The position numbers and the translations under genes were made by a program. The notes beneath the pieces were generated by a model. It was not told where the DNA came from, searched no databases, and was given only the letters and a program-made list of their open reading frames with translations. From a virus, in IMG/VR virus record IMGVR_UViG_3300030107_004688, positions 1 to 46,077 of that record: a DNA stretch of 46,077 nucleotides; one strand, written 5' to 3'. Below, piece after piece: positions 20,791-29,180 of the stretch (its first letter is position 1; the number at the start of each line of letters is the position of its first letter).

Positions 20791-22530
20791 ATGGAAAATA
20801 TAATCTTAGACATAGAAACTGATGGTCTTTTAGATACATGTACTAAGGTACATTGTCTGGTTATGAAAGTAGAATCTACTAATCATATAGAGGTAGCTAC
20901 TACTGATTCAGAAATAAAGAAAGCAGTACATAAATTAAGAACTAGTCATATCATAGGACATAACATTCTAGGATTTGACTTGGAAGTATTAAAACGATTT
21001 TATGGTTTAAGTGTGCCTATAGATCAGGTAACTGATACACTTATTCTATCTCGTTTAATTTATTCTGACATCAGAAATGAAGATGCTTCAGTTCGTAGAT
21101 TAGAACCTCGTTTATGGGGATCTCATTCTCTGGAAGCGTGGGGATATCGTCTTGAACATTACAAGGGAGAATTTGGTAATGAAATAGAAGACTTCCAGGA
21201 ACTCTCCCAAGAGATGATAGACTACTGTAAGAACGATGTTGAACTCACGGATATTTTATGGAAAAATTTAAAGTCAAAATTACCATCAGAAAAATCCATA
21301 CGTTTGGAACATAGTATTGCCGACATTTGTTTTCAGCAGGAAAAAACTGGGTTTAGTTTTGATGAAGAAAATGCTATCAAATTATACTCCAAACTATCCA
21401 AGAGAAGAGATGAACTATCTGAAGAACTTAAAAAAGTCTTTGGAACATGGCTTATCAATGAAGGACTTAGAAGGAATGAACTCTATACCAAGATAAAAAT
21501 TATAGAGTTTAATCCGAACTCAAGGCAACACATAGCTAAGAGACTAAAAGAACTAAGAGGTTGGAAACCTAAAGAGTTTACTCCTACTGGTGAACCTAAA
21601 GTTGATGAGAGTATTCTTAGGAAATTAGATTATCCAGAAGCTAAGTTAATGTCTGAATATCTAATGATTAATAAACGCATTGGTCAACTTGCAGAAGGTG
21701 ATCAAGCTTGGCTTAAACTCGTAAAGGAGGGGAGATTACATGGCAGAGTCAACACGATGGGAGCATCGACTTCAAGGGCATCTCATTCGCATCCAAACCT
21801 CGCTCAAGTACCAAATACAAATGCACCCTTTGGGAAAGATTGCAGGGCTTTATTTATTCCGACTAGAGGACAGAAACTATTGGGAGTTGATGTCTCTGGT
21901 CTTGAGTTGCGTTGCTTATCGCATTATCTTGCTAAGTATGACAATGGTGAATATGGTAAGAAACTTCTGGAGGAGGACATACATACTGTTAATCAGGAAG
22001 CTGCCGGATTATCTACGAGGGATCAGGCGAAAACATTCATATATGGTTTTCTGTATGGTGCAGGAGATCAAAAGATCGGTGAAATCGTGGGGAAAGGAAG
22101 GCGAGAAGGGAACTCATTAAAGAAAAAATTCTTATCTCAACTTCCTGCATTGAAATCACTAAGAGAAGCTGTTCAAAAGAAAGCAGTAGAACAAGGTACT
22201 ATAAGAGGATTAGATGGTAGACTTGTTCCTGTTAGATCTAAACACGCAGCTCTCAATACACTCCTACAATCAGCAGGAGCTATTATTTGTAAACAATGGG
22301 TAGTAGAATTACATTCTCTACTTAATAAAAAAGGCTTCAAACGTGGTGAAGATTACGATCAAGTAGCTTTTGTCCATGATGAAGTTCAACTTACAGTAAA
22401 GGAGAACTATGCAGAAGAAATCGGTAGAATTTGTGTCGAGGCAATTACCTCTACAGGAGTTGGATTTGGACTCCGAATCCCACTCTCAGGAGAGTACTCC
22501 ATCGGGAATAATTGGGGAGAAACACATTAG
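20791..22530 (+). CDS. DNA polymerase, family A (T7 gp5-like)
   Basis: 579 residues from ATG 20791, which has AAGGAGG upstream. The 3'-5' exonuclease carries D7 and E9 (LDIETDGL), HNILGFDL and the third motif near YCKNDVEL. Polymerase motif A is VDVSGLELRC (D367), motif B RDQAKTFIYGFLYGAG (R410, K414, Y418, Y422) and motif C VHDEVQ (D530). The Tyr at 418 matches T7 Y526. It copies phage DNA with the host thioredoxin as likely clamp; the thumb loop is reduced compared with T7's 704 residues. The 3' end overlaps the PD-(D/E)XK gene by 122 bases. Confidence 0.96.
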   Translation: MENIILDIETDGLLDTCTKVHCLVMKVESTNHIEVATTDSEIKKAVHKLRTSHIIGHNILGFDLEVLKRFYGLSVPIDQVTDTLILSRLIYSDIRNEDASVRRLEPRLWGSHSLEAWGYRLEHYKGEFGNEIEDFQELSQEMIDYCKNDVELTDILWKNLKSKLPSEKSIRLEHSIADICFQQEKTGFSFDEENAIKLYSKLSKRRDELSEELKKVFGTWLINEGLRRNELYTKIKIIEFNPNSRQHIAKRLKELRGWKPKEFTPTGEPKVDESILRKLDYPEAKLMSEYLMINKRIGQLAEGDQAWLKLVKEGRLHGRVNTMGASTSRASHSHPNLAQVPNTNAPFGKDCRALFIPTRGQKLLGVDVSGLELRCLSHYLAKYDNGEYGKKLLEEDIHTVNQEAAGLSTRDQAKTFIYGFLYGAGDQKIGEIVGKGRREGNSLKKKFLSQLPALKSLREAVQKKAVEQGTIRGLDGRLVPVRSKHAALNTLLQSAGAIICKQWVVELHSLLNKKGFKRGEDYDQVAFVHDEVQLTVKENYAEEIGRICVEAITSTGVGFGLRIPLSGEYSIGNNWGETH

Positions 22531-22957
22531 AGAATCTCAAGGTAAAGCTAATCAAACTATCGGCTTGGCAGGAGAATCTTTAGTACAATATATATTACAT
22601 CGTTGGCATTACGAAGTATTTAAACCTTGTAATCCAAGTAGTAGATGTGACTTTGTAGTTTGTAATGGAGATTCATGGACTACAATACAAGTTAAAGCTA
22701 CAGAGAAAAAAGATTCAGTAAGTTTAAGAAGAGAAAAAGGAGGAAGAAAAGGTCAAAAGAAAAGAGAACAATATCGTTATACTGAAAAAGATTTTGATTT
22801 TTTATTCACAGTAAAGTTTCCAAAAATTTATGTTATACCTTTCTCTGCATTAAAAGGTAAGGGAGAAATAACACAAACTGTAATGTTAAAAGATTACGAG
22901 GATTACGCATACGATCTAACTAATCTTGAGACATATAACAATCCACCACAATTATAA
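22409..22957 (+). CDS. PD-(D/E)XK-type nuclease
   Basis: 182 residues from ATG 22409, preceded by AAAGGAGAACT within the polymerase gene, so the first 40 codons run in another frame over the polymerase 3' end. The conserved part starts near residue 48 with an AGESLVQYILHRWHYEVF helix, then RCDFVVCNGDSWTTIQVKAT, holding the D and the Q-x-K pair of a PD-(D/E)XK fold. A basic loop follows (REKGGRKGQKKREQYR). It may resolve branches or cut DNA like the group I intron-type nucleases of the same fold. A shorter product from a non-ATG start near 22530 is possible. Confidence 0.65.
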   Translation: MQKKSVEFVSRQLPLQELDLDSESHSQESTPSGIIGEKHIRESQGKANQTIGLAGESLVQYILHRWHYEVFKPCNPSSRCDFVVCNGDSWTTIQVKATEKKDSVSLRREKGGRKGQKKREQYRYTEKDFDFLFTVKFPKIYVIPFSALKGKGEITQTVMLKDYEDYAYDLTNLETYNNPPQL

Positions 22958-22965
22958 GAGGATAT

Positions 22966-23766
22966 ATGAAATATTCAGCTAGAGTAGCAGTAATAGATGC
23001 AGACATTCTACTTTATAAAGCTTGTCGAAGTGCGGAAGAAGAAGTAGATTGGGGAAATGATCAATGGTTATTATGGTCTGACTTAGATACAGTAAAACAT
23101 ATCATAGATGATCAAGTAGATTCATTGGTAGAAGATATGAATGCAGACAGAACTATTCTTTGTTTTTCTGATAAAGAAAATTTCAGGAAACATATTAATC
23201 CTGAATATAAAGCTAACCGAAAAGGAGGTAGAAAACCTATCTGCTTTAAAGCAGCTTTAGAATATTGTAAAGAACAATATCCATACAGACAATTTACAAA
23301 CCTAGAAGCAGATGATGTAATAGGAATTATTGCTACTACAGAAAATGATAATGAATATGTAATTGTTAGTGAAGATAAAGATCTTTTGACTATTCCAGGA
23401 TATCATTGGAATGAAAAAACGAAAGAAATATATTACATAGATATTGAGGAAGCTGATTTTAATTTTTATTACCAGACTTTAATAGGGGATGCTGTAGATA
23501 ATTATAAAGGCTGTCCTAATGTGGGTAAAGTTAAAGCTACAAAACTTTTAACTGAAGCTCAAAAAGAAGGAAAAGATCTTTGGGAAACTGTAGTAAATAG
23601 ATTTGAAGAAGCAGGATCAACCAAAGAAGAAGCTATACTAAATGCTCGTATGGCTAGAATACTCAGGAAGTGTGAGTATGATAGGAAAAATAATAAAGTT
23701 ATCTTATGGAAAGATAATAAAATAATTCATGAACCTAATCTATGGAGAACAAATGACAAATTATGA
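22966..23766 (+). CDS. 5'-3' exonuclease, FEN-like (T7 gp6-like)
   Basis: 266 residues. The acidic residues that bind two metal ions are visible in VIDADILLYK, FTNLEADDVIG, SEDKDLL and IGDAVDNYKGCPNVG, the last containing a helix-hairpin-helix element. It removes RNA primers and digests host DNA. Length is near T7 gp6 (300). GAGGATAT precedes the ATG, and the gene follows the nuclease by eight bases. The stop overlaps the DUF3310 gene. Confidence 0.9.
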   Translation: MKYSARVAVIDADILLYKACRSAEEEVDWGNDQWLLWSDLDTVKHIIDDQVDSLVEDMNADRTILCFSDKENFRKHINPEYKANRKGGRKPICFKAALEYCKEQYPYRQFTNLEADDVIGIIATTENDNEYVIVSEDKDLLTIPGYHWNEKTKEIYYIDIEEADFNFYYQTLIGDAVDNYKGCPNVGKVKATKLLTEAQKEGKDLWETVVNRFEEAGSTKEEAILNARMARILRKCEYDRKNNKVILWKDNKIIHEPNLWRTNDKL

Positions 23767-24076
23767 TTTTGGTAGAGGTGATCAAGAAAATATAAAGAAA
23801 CTTCAAGCGAGAAATAATACACCTGTTGTATTAAAAGATGAATTAAATACTTCTCGATTTGAAAAAGAGGAAGTAACTAATCCGAAACATTATGATAAAG
23901 TTGGATTTGGTATTCAACCTTTAGAATATATTATTGCAAATGAATTAGATTTCTTAGAGGGTAATGTAATTAAATATGTTTCTCGTTATCCTCATAAAGG
24001 AGGAGTAAATGATTTATTAAAAGCTAGAACCTACATTGAAAAACTTATTGAAAGAGAGAGGATCAAAAATGAATAA
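23753..24076 (+). CDS. DUF3310 protein (T7 gp1.7-like)
   Basis: 107 residues from ATG 23753, which has GGAGAACAA upstream. The core NPKHYDKVGFGIQPLEYIIA, FLEGNVIKYVSRYPHKGG and DLLKARTYIEKLIE matches DUF3310, a helical family widespread in phages. T7 gp1.7, a related protein, has been reported to be a nucleotide kinase. Here it sits immediately before the ribonucleotide reductase, and the two overlap by eight bases, so a role in nucleotide supply fits. Confidence 0.85.
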   Translation: MTNYDFGRGDQENIKKLQARNNTPVVLKDELNTSRFEKEEVTNPKHYDKVGFGIQPLEYIIANELDFLEGNVIKYVSRYPHKGGVNDLLKARTYIEKLIERERIKNE

Positions 24077-25988
24077 ATTACCTACACAATATCAGGAGTA
24101 TATACATTTAAGTCGTTACTCAAGATGGTTACCTGAAGAAAAACGAAGAGAAACTTGGGAAGAAACTGTGTCTCGATACTTCAAATTCTTTACAGAACAT
24201 CTAAAAGAAAATTTTTCCTATGAAATACCTATTGGTACTTACATAGAATTGGAAGAAGCTGTACTAAATCTAGAGGTAATGCCTTCCATGCGTTGCCTCA
24301 TGACAGCAGGACCCGCCTTAAAGAAAGAAAATATTGCAGGATATAATTGTGCATATACTCCAGTAGATAATGTAAAATCTTTTGATGAAATTTTATATGT
24401 ACTTATGAATGGAACAGGAGTAGGTTTTTCTGTAGAAACTCAGCATATTCACAAACTTCCTTTTGTTCCTGGAGAGCTACATCCTACTGATACTATTATA
24501 AAAGTTAGAGATTCTAAACTTGGTTGGGCTAAAGCGTTCCGTGAATTACTTTCACTTTTATGGACAGGCTTAATTCCAACTTGGGATGTATCGGAAGTCA
24601 GACCAGCAGGATCAGTACTCAAGACATTTGGAGGAAGAGCATCAGGTCCTGAGCCATTGGTTTCTTTATTTCAATTTACTATAGAAAAATTTAAAGGAGC
24701 AACAGGTAGAAGACTCCGTGCATTAGAGTGTCACGATATTGTATGTAAAATTGCAGAGTGTATTGTGGTAGGAGGAGTTAGAAGGAGTGCTCTTCTTTCT
24801 CTTTCAGATCTTGGAGATGATGAACTCAGGAATTGTAAGAGTGGAGAGTTTGGATATGAAAACTCCCAAAGATATCTAGCAAATAACTCAGCAAACTATC
24901 ATGAAAAACCAGACTTAGGAACATTCTTAAAGGAATGGAGAAGTCTTTATATGTCTAAGTCTGGTGAGCGTGGTATTTTTTCCTCATTTAATGCTAAAAA
25001 ACACACAGAAAAATTAGGAAAACGAAGAAATACTGAGTATGAGTTTGGTACTAATCCTTGTTCTGAAATAATTCTTAGACCTAGAGAGTTCTGTAATTTA
25101 ACAGAGGCAGTAATAAGACCTGAAGATTCTTGGAAAGATATAGAACGTAAGGTCAGACTAGCTACAATTCTAGGAACATGGCAAAGTACCCTTACTAATT
25201 TCAGGTATATTTCTAACAAATGGAAATCAAATTGTGATGAAGAAAGACTACTTGGTGTTTCATTAACTGGAATTATGGATAATAAACTAACCAATGGTCA
25301 TGAATATAACCATGAAAGATTAGCTAGTAAATTAGAAACTCTTAAAGAAACAGCAGTATCAGAAAACGAGGAAGTAGCAGATGAAATAGGTATTAATCCT
25401 TCAGCTGCTATTACTGCAATTAAACCTAGTGGAACAGTAAGTCAATTAGTTGACTCTGCTTCTGGTATACATACAAGACATAATCCGTACTATATCAGAA
25501 CTGTTAGAGGAGATAAGAAAGATCCGATATCTAAGCTAATGGTAGATCAGGGAATTCCTTATGAAGATGATGCAGTTAAACCTGAAACTGGATATGTATT
25601 TTCTTTTCCTATGCAGTCTCCTAAAAATGCAGTATATAGAAATGATCTTTCAGCAATAGATCAGCTAGTTCTACATTCAGTTTATTCAGAAGCTTTTACT
25701 GAACATAAAGTATCTCAAACAATCTCAGTAAAAGAAGATGAGTGGCTAGAAGTAGGAGCATTTGTATATCGAAACTTTGATTCTATATCAGGAGTTTCAT
25801 TCTTACCTTATTCTGACCACATTTATAAGCAAGCACCCTACCAAGACTGCTCTGAAAAAGAGTATAAATCCCTCTTAAAAAAGATGCCTACCTTAGACTG
25901 GACCAAACTTTCTGAATATGAAAAGGATGATTTTACTACCTCTTCCCAAGAGCTTTCTTGCTCAGGGGGAGCATGTGAAATTACCTAA
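24069..25988 (+). CDS. nrdJ: Class II (adenosylcobalamin) ribonucleotide reductase
   Basis: 639 residues from ATG 24069, with GAGAGGAT upstream. The N-terminal RYSRWLPEEKRRETWEETVS is typical of the monomeric B12-dependent reductases of marine phages. Active-site residues are C94 (YNCAYTP), and N329, C331 and E333 (NPCSE), with C342 in FCNLTEAV. The C-terminal CSGGACEIT carries the reducing pair. It converts ribonucleotides to deoxyribonucleotides without oxygen and depends on host or environmental B12. No B12 riboswitch-like leader was seen. With DUF3310, endonuclease and exonuclease it completes a nucleotide-supply set. Confidence 0.93.
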   Translation: MNKLPTQYQEYIHLSRYSRWLPEEKRRETWEETVSRYFKFFTEHLKENFSYEIPIGTYIELEEAVLNLEVMPSMRCLMTAGPALKKENIAGYNCAYTPVDNVKSFDEILYVLMNGTGVGFSVETQHIHKLPFVPGELHPTDTIIKVRDSKLGWAKAFRELLSLLWTGLIPTWDVSEVRPAGSVLKTFGGRASGPEPLVSLFQFTIEKFKGATGRRLRALECHDIVCKIAECIVVGGVRRSALLSLSDLGDDELRNCKSGEFGYENSQRYLANNSANYHEKPDLGTFLKEWRSLYMSKSGERGIFSSFNAKKHTEKLGKRRNTEYEFGTNPCSEIILRPREFCNLTEAVIRPEDSWKDIERKVRLATILGTWQSTLTNFRYISNKWKSNCDEERLLGVSLTGIMDNKLTNGHEYNHERLASKLETLKETAVSENEEVADEIGINPSAAITAIKPSGTVSQLVDSASGIHTRHNPYYIRTVRGDKKDPISKLMVDQGIPYEDDAVKPETGYVFSFPMQSPKNAVYRNDLSAIDQLVLHSVYSEAFTEHKVSQTISVKEDEWLEVGAFVYRNFDSISGVSFLPYSDHIYKQAPYQDCSEKEYKSLLKKMPTLDWTKLSEYEKDDFTTSSQELSCSGGACEIT

Positions 25989-26006
25989 TAAATTCAGTAA
26001 CTAATA

Positions 26007-26061
26007 ATTAACCCTTTGTTTTAGTATATACAAAATTACTACTCTAGAAGAAAGGGTTAAT
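26007..26061. repeat. Inverted repeat enclosing promoter copy C
   Basis: Perfect 11-base arms ATTAACCCTTT and AAAGGGTTAAT enclose 33 bases that contain the promoter-like motif. A single-stranded or RNA hairpin would bring the arms together. It lies between the reductase and the structural genes. The arm pairs could act as a transcription regulator, terminator or processing site. Confidence 0.65.
26039..26048 (+). promoter_or_regulatory. Candidate phage RNA polymerase promoter, copy C
   Basis: CTACTCTAGA matches copies A and B over ten bases, then diverges (AGAAAGGG). It lies in the gap before the virion genes, where a strong late promoter is needed. The position in the loop of an inverted repeat is distinctive. 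Confidence 0.55.
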
Positions 26062-26077
26062 ATTATTAGGAGATTAA

Positions 26078-26266
26078 ATGATTGGAGCATACAATATTTC
26101 AGAAGATCTTATAGATTGGCTCAAAGATACCTTCCCTAATAAATTACCTACTGATAAATCTTGTAGTATAGAATATATTAGATTCCTTCAAGGACAACAA
26201 GAAGTTATAAATGTTATTAATTCAACTTATAAAGAGAGTTTAGACGATGTGTATACCAACAGGTAG
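26078..26266 (+). CDS. Hypothetical small protein, first of the late block
   Basis: 62 residues, acidic, with FLQGQQEVINVIN near the C-terminus. A TTAGGAGATTAA leader precedes the ATG. Small proteins with this FLQGQQxVI pattern occur before the portal in other marine T7-like phages. It overlaps the next gene by 20 bases. Function unknown, perhaps a minor head or tail component. Confidence 0.55.
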   Translation: MIGAYNISEDLIDWLKDTFPNKLPTDKSCSIEYIRFLQGQQEVINVINSTYKESLDDVYTNR

Positions 26267-26408
26267 TAGTTCTCCTAAGAAAGTTGAGTTAGATCCTATT
26301 ACTGCTTTAGCAGGAAAAGGTATTAAACATGAAGACCCTCGATTTCAAGCTAATAAACAGAGGAAAAAAAGAATGAATCTAAGAATTACAAAACCAAAAG
26401 CTGCATAA
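26247..26408 (+). CDS. Small MC-start virion-like protein
   Basis: 53 residues: MCIPTGSSSPKKVELDPITA, a polar middle and a basic end (QANKQRKKRMNLRITKPKAA). It starts inside the previous gene and resembles small proteins with Met-Cys starts and basic tails that lie before the portal in cyanophage and pelagiphage genomes. The C-terminal RKKRMNLRI is like the end of gp7.3-type tail proteins. Probably a structural component; no enzyme features. Confidence 0.55.
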   Translation: MCIPTGSSSPKKVELDPITALAGKGIKHEDPRFQANKQRKKRMNLRITKPKAA

Positions 26409-26423
26409 AATTATAAAGAGGAT

Positions 26424-26900
26424 ATGTTAAAACTTGTAAGTCAAAGAAAAATAAAAGAGAACTGGAAAACCTACAAGGAACAAGTTAAAGAAGCAATGGT
26501 TTCTACAGATGGAGGATTAGCTTTCTTTAAAGACAACACAGAAGAAACATTAAAAGGAATTTATTCTAGATTAATGAATCCATTTAGTCATCAGATGCAT
26601 TTATGGATTGATGATGACGATGAGTATTTATTACTAACACATATACAAGTTTGTGAGTTTACAGAAACAAAAACTTTATTATTATTTTCTTTAACTCGTA
26701 CTAAAGATGTGGATAAAGAAACTATAATTCAACGATGGGTAGATGGTTATCCCATTATATCCACTTTTGCATTACAAAACGATTGCAAAGGAATTACTGC
26801 ATTTACTGATCTTGACTATTTCGTTCAGGTAGCAAAGAAATTAGCAAAATTAGTAAACAAAGAAATTATAATCCGCTACCAATACTACGTTCCGTTATGA
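26424..26900 (+). CDS. Hypothetical protein near the portal
   Basis: 158 residues with alternating strands and helices (MHLWIDDDDEYLLLTHIQVC, TLLLFSLTRTKDVDK, WVDGYPIISTFALQ). The layout resembles a GNAT-like fold, but no acetyl-CoA motif (RxxGxG/A) is visible, so an acetyltransferase call is not supported. GAGGAT lies before the ATG, and it overlaps the next gene by four bases. It may be a virion or head-assembly component. Confidence 0.5.
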   Translation: MLKLVSQRKIKENWKTYKEQVKEAMVSTDGGLAFFKDNTEETLKGIYSRLMNPFSHQMHLWIDDDDEYLLLTHIQVCEFTETKTLLLFSLTRTKDVDKETIIQRWVDGYPIISTFALQNDCKGITAFTDLDYFVQVAKKLAKLVNKEIIIRYQYYVPL

Positions 26901-27538
26901 AAATATATACCAAAATAATCTATGAGTGGTTAGATGGTAAATTGGTAGAACAATCCTCAGACTCTTTTGAATACGAAGGTGACCTTACTCTATGCGGAGG
27001 AGGTGGAGGAGGTGGAGGAACTATTGCTCAAACAATAGATAAAGCAGATGATTTTGCCACAGATCCTATTGGTACTACAACTGATGCAATAAGTAATGTA
27101 GGAGAACAAGTAGACGATGCAATAACAGATCCAGTAGGAACAGTTACAGATACAGTAGGAGATGCTCTACAAACTGGTGCAGATTCATTATCTGGAGAAA
27201 TAGAAAATGTAGCTACCACAGCTACTACTAATCTTGCTCCTGTTACCGAAGCAGTATCAAGTATGGGAACAGGATCAGGAGGAACATTAGGAGATCTTGC
27301 AGGAGGAGCTGCTTATTATGGAAATTTAGTAACAGAAAATGTTAGTGGAGCAGTAGATTTTATTGGAGAAAAAGCTCAAGAACTTAGTAATTTTATTAAT
27401 CCTGCATCAGGAGGAGAGATAGTTCAATTAGATAAAAAAGATGCTTTTAAAGGAGCAAAAATTAAAAAGGATAAAAAAGATTTAGGAGTAAATAAAGCTA
27501 AACAAAGAGCTAGATCATCCTTGAGAATCAGTAAATAA
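26897..27538 (+). CDS. gp7.3-like tail/virion protein with polyglycine tract
   Basis: 213 residues. The N-terminal segment IIYEWLDGKLVEQSSDSFEY plus EGDLTLC recurs in many marine phage virion proteins. It is followed by eight consecutive Gly after the Cys. The centre is a helix-rich, low-complexity region of TDPIGT and TDPVGTVTD repeats. The end is basic (KAKQRARSSLRISK), like the C-terminus of T7 gp7.3, a tail protein. A stop-start overlap (TAATG) links it to the portal. It probably helps link head and tail or is ejected with the DNA. Confidence 0.6.
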   Translation: MKIYTKIIYEWLDGKLVEQSSDSFEYEGDLTLCGGGGGGGGTIAQTIDKADDFATDPIGTTTDAISNVGEQVDDAITDPVGTVTDTVGDALQTGADSLSGEIENVATTATTNLAPVTEAVSSMGTGSGGTLGDLAGGAAYYGNLVTENVSGAVDFIGEKAQELSNFINPASGGEIVQLDKKDAFKGAKIKKDKKDLGVNKAKQRARSSLRISK

Positions 27539-29160
27539 TGGCTTACAAAAAAAAGAAACAAACAAAAACTTCTATTAATATAGAAGCAGAATATCCAGAT
27601 GAAGGAGAAGTAAAATCAAAATATTCTAGATACCTAACTGACAGAGATAATTATCTCCGAAGAGGTAGAGAAGCTTCTTTATTTACTATTCCTACCTTAC
27701 TTCCTCAAGAAGGTTTTGAAAGTTCCTCAGAAATAACTACACCTTATCAATCTATAGGAGCAGAAGGAGTAAATAATTTAAGCTCTAAGCTTCTTATGTC
27801 TTTACTTCCTCCTAACGCACCCTTCTTTCGTTTAGTAGTTGATAATGCTGAACTGGAAGCTATGTTAGCTGAACAAAAGTCTCAAGCAGAAGAAGGTCTT
27901 GCAAAGATTGAACGTATGGTAATGCAAGAAATAGAAGTTAGAGGACTTAGAGTTCCTGTATCTGAAGCATTAAAACAACTTATTGTTACAGGAAATGTGC
28001 TTCTTTATTTACCTCCTAATGATCAAATAAGAGTATTTCGTTTAGATCGTTATGTAGTTAAACGAGATGCAATGGGTAATGTATTAGAAATTATTACAAA
28101 AGAATCATTATCTCCATTGTCTCTTCCAGAAAGAGCTAAGGAACTTATTGCTGATCCAGATTCAGATACTCCTACAAAAAATCATGATTTATATACTTGT
28201 GTAAAATGGACAGGAAGAAACTGGATGATCCATCAAGAAATAAATGGAGGAATAGTTCCAGGATCAGAAGGTAGTTTTCCTAAAAATAAATGTCCTTATA
28301 TTGCACTAAGATTTATTGCAATGGATGGAGAAGATTATGGTCGTGGATATGTAGAAGAATATTTAGGAGATTTAAAATCTTTAGAATCATTAACTCAATC
28401 CATTGTTGAAGGTTCTGCCGCAGCAGCAAAGGTTTTATTTCTTGTAAGACCCAATGGAACTACTAGAGTTAAGACACTTGCAGAGTCTCCGAATGGTGCA
28501 ATAGTCACAGGAGATGATAACGATGTATCTTCTCTACAACTTGGTAAGTCTCAGGATTTTAATGTAGCACAACAAACGATACAAATGTTACAGACAAGAC
28601 TTTCCAGAGTGTTCTTAATGAACTCTTCAATTAGAAGAGATGCAGAACGAGTTACCGCAGAAGAAATAAGGATAGCACATCAGGAACTAGAGATTGCATT
28701 AGGTGGAGTTTACTCAGTTCTTTCTCAAGAATTTCAATTACCTTTGGTAGAACTTCTAATGAATAAAATGGAGAAAGAAAAGAAAATTCCTGAGTTACCT
28801 AATGAAGGATTAAAACCTCTTATAATTACAGGAGTAGAAGCTCTTGGTAGAGGAGAAGATCTAAATAAACTTGGAATGTTTTTACAACAACTAAGTCCAT
28901 TAGGACCACAAGTAATACAGGAATTGAATGTTGAAGATTATATAACAAGACTTGCAGGATCTCTTGGAATTGATACTGAAGGACTTGTTAAATCTCCAGA
29001 GCAGAAACAAGCTGAAATGGAAGCAGCTCAGGCACAGCAACAAATGATGATGAATCAACAAATGATGGGTAAAATGGCAGAAAAAGCCACTCCAGAAATG
29101 GTTAAGGGAATGAGCCAACAAGGTATGGATCAAGCACCTTCTCCAGAAATGACTAACTAA
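27538..29160 (+). CDS. Portal / head-tail connector (T7 gp8-like)
   Basis: 540 residues, the size of T7 gp8 (536). Recognisable stretches include YSRYLTDRDNYLRRGREASL, TPYQSIGAEGVNNLSSKLLM, SLLPPNAPFFRL and the RVFLMNSS-(IRRDAERVTAEEIR) region typical of the family. The C-terminus is Gln/Met-rich. The dodecameric ring sits at one capsid vertex, and the scaffold gene follows directly. The start overlaps the previous stop (TAATG). Confidence 0.95.
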   Translation: MAYKKKKQTKTSINIEAEYPDEGEVKSKYSRYLTDRDNYLRRGREASLFTIPTLLPQEGFESSSEITTPYQSIGAEGVNNLSSKLLMSLLPPNAPFFRLVVDNAELEAMLAEQKSQAEEGLAKIERMVMQEIEVRGLRVPVSEALKQLIVTGNVLLYLPPNDQIRVFRLDRYVVKRDAMGNVLEIITKESLSPLSLPERAKELIADPDSDTPTKNHDLYTCVKWTGRNWMIHQEINGGIVPGSEGSFPKNKCPYIALRFIAMDGEDYGRGYVEEYLGDLKSLESLTQSIVEGSAAAAKVLFLVRPNGTTRVKTLAESPNGAIVTGDDNDVSSLQLGKSQDFNVAQQTIQMLQTRLSRVFLMNSSIRRDAERVTAEEIRIAHQELEIALGGVYSVLSQEFQLPLVELLMNKMEKEKKIPELPNEGLKPLIITGVEALGRGEDLNKLGMFLQQLSPLGPQVIQELNVEDYITRLAGSLGIDTEGLVKSPEQKQAEMEAAQAQQQMMMNQQMMGKMAEKATPEMVKGMSQQGMDQAPSPEMTN

Positions 29161-29180
29161 CCTTTTAAAGAGGAAACTCA

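Noticed and set aside
24947-25294. Minus-strand open frame of 115 codons opposite the reductase
   Set aside because: It lies fully within a gene with clear active-site motifs, has no ribosome-binding site and low-complexity Leu/Ser content. All other genes are on the + strand.
25989-26077. B12 riboswitch near the class II reductase
   Set aside because: The gap after the reductase is too short and lacks a B12-box-like sequence. The gene's own leader overlaps the DUF3310 gene.
26424-26900. GNAT acetyltransferase
   Set aside because: The strand-helix layout is suggestive, but the acetyl-CoA loop motif is absent. It is listed as hypothetical.
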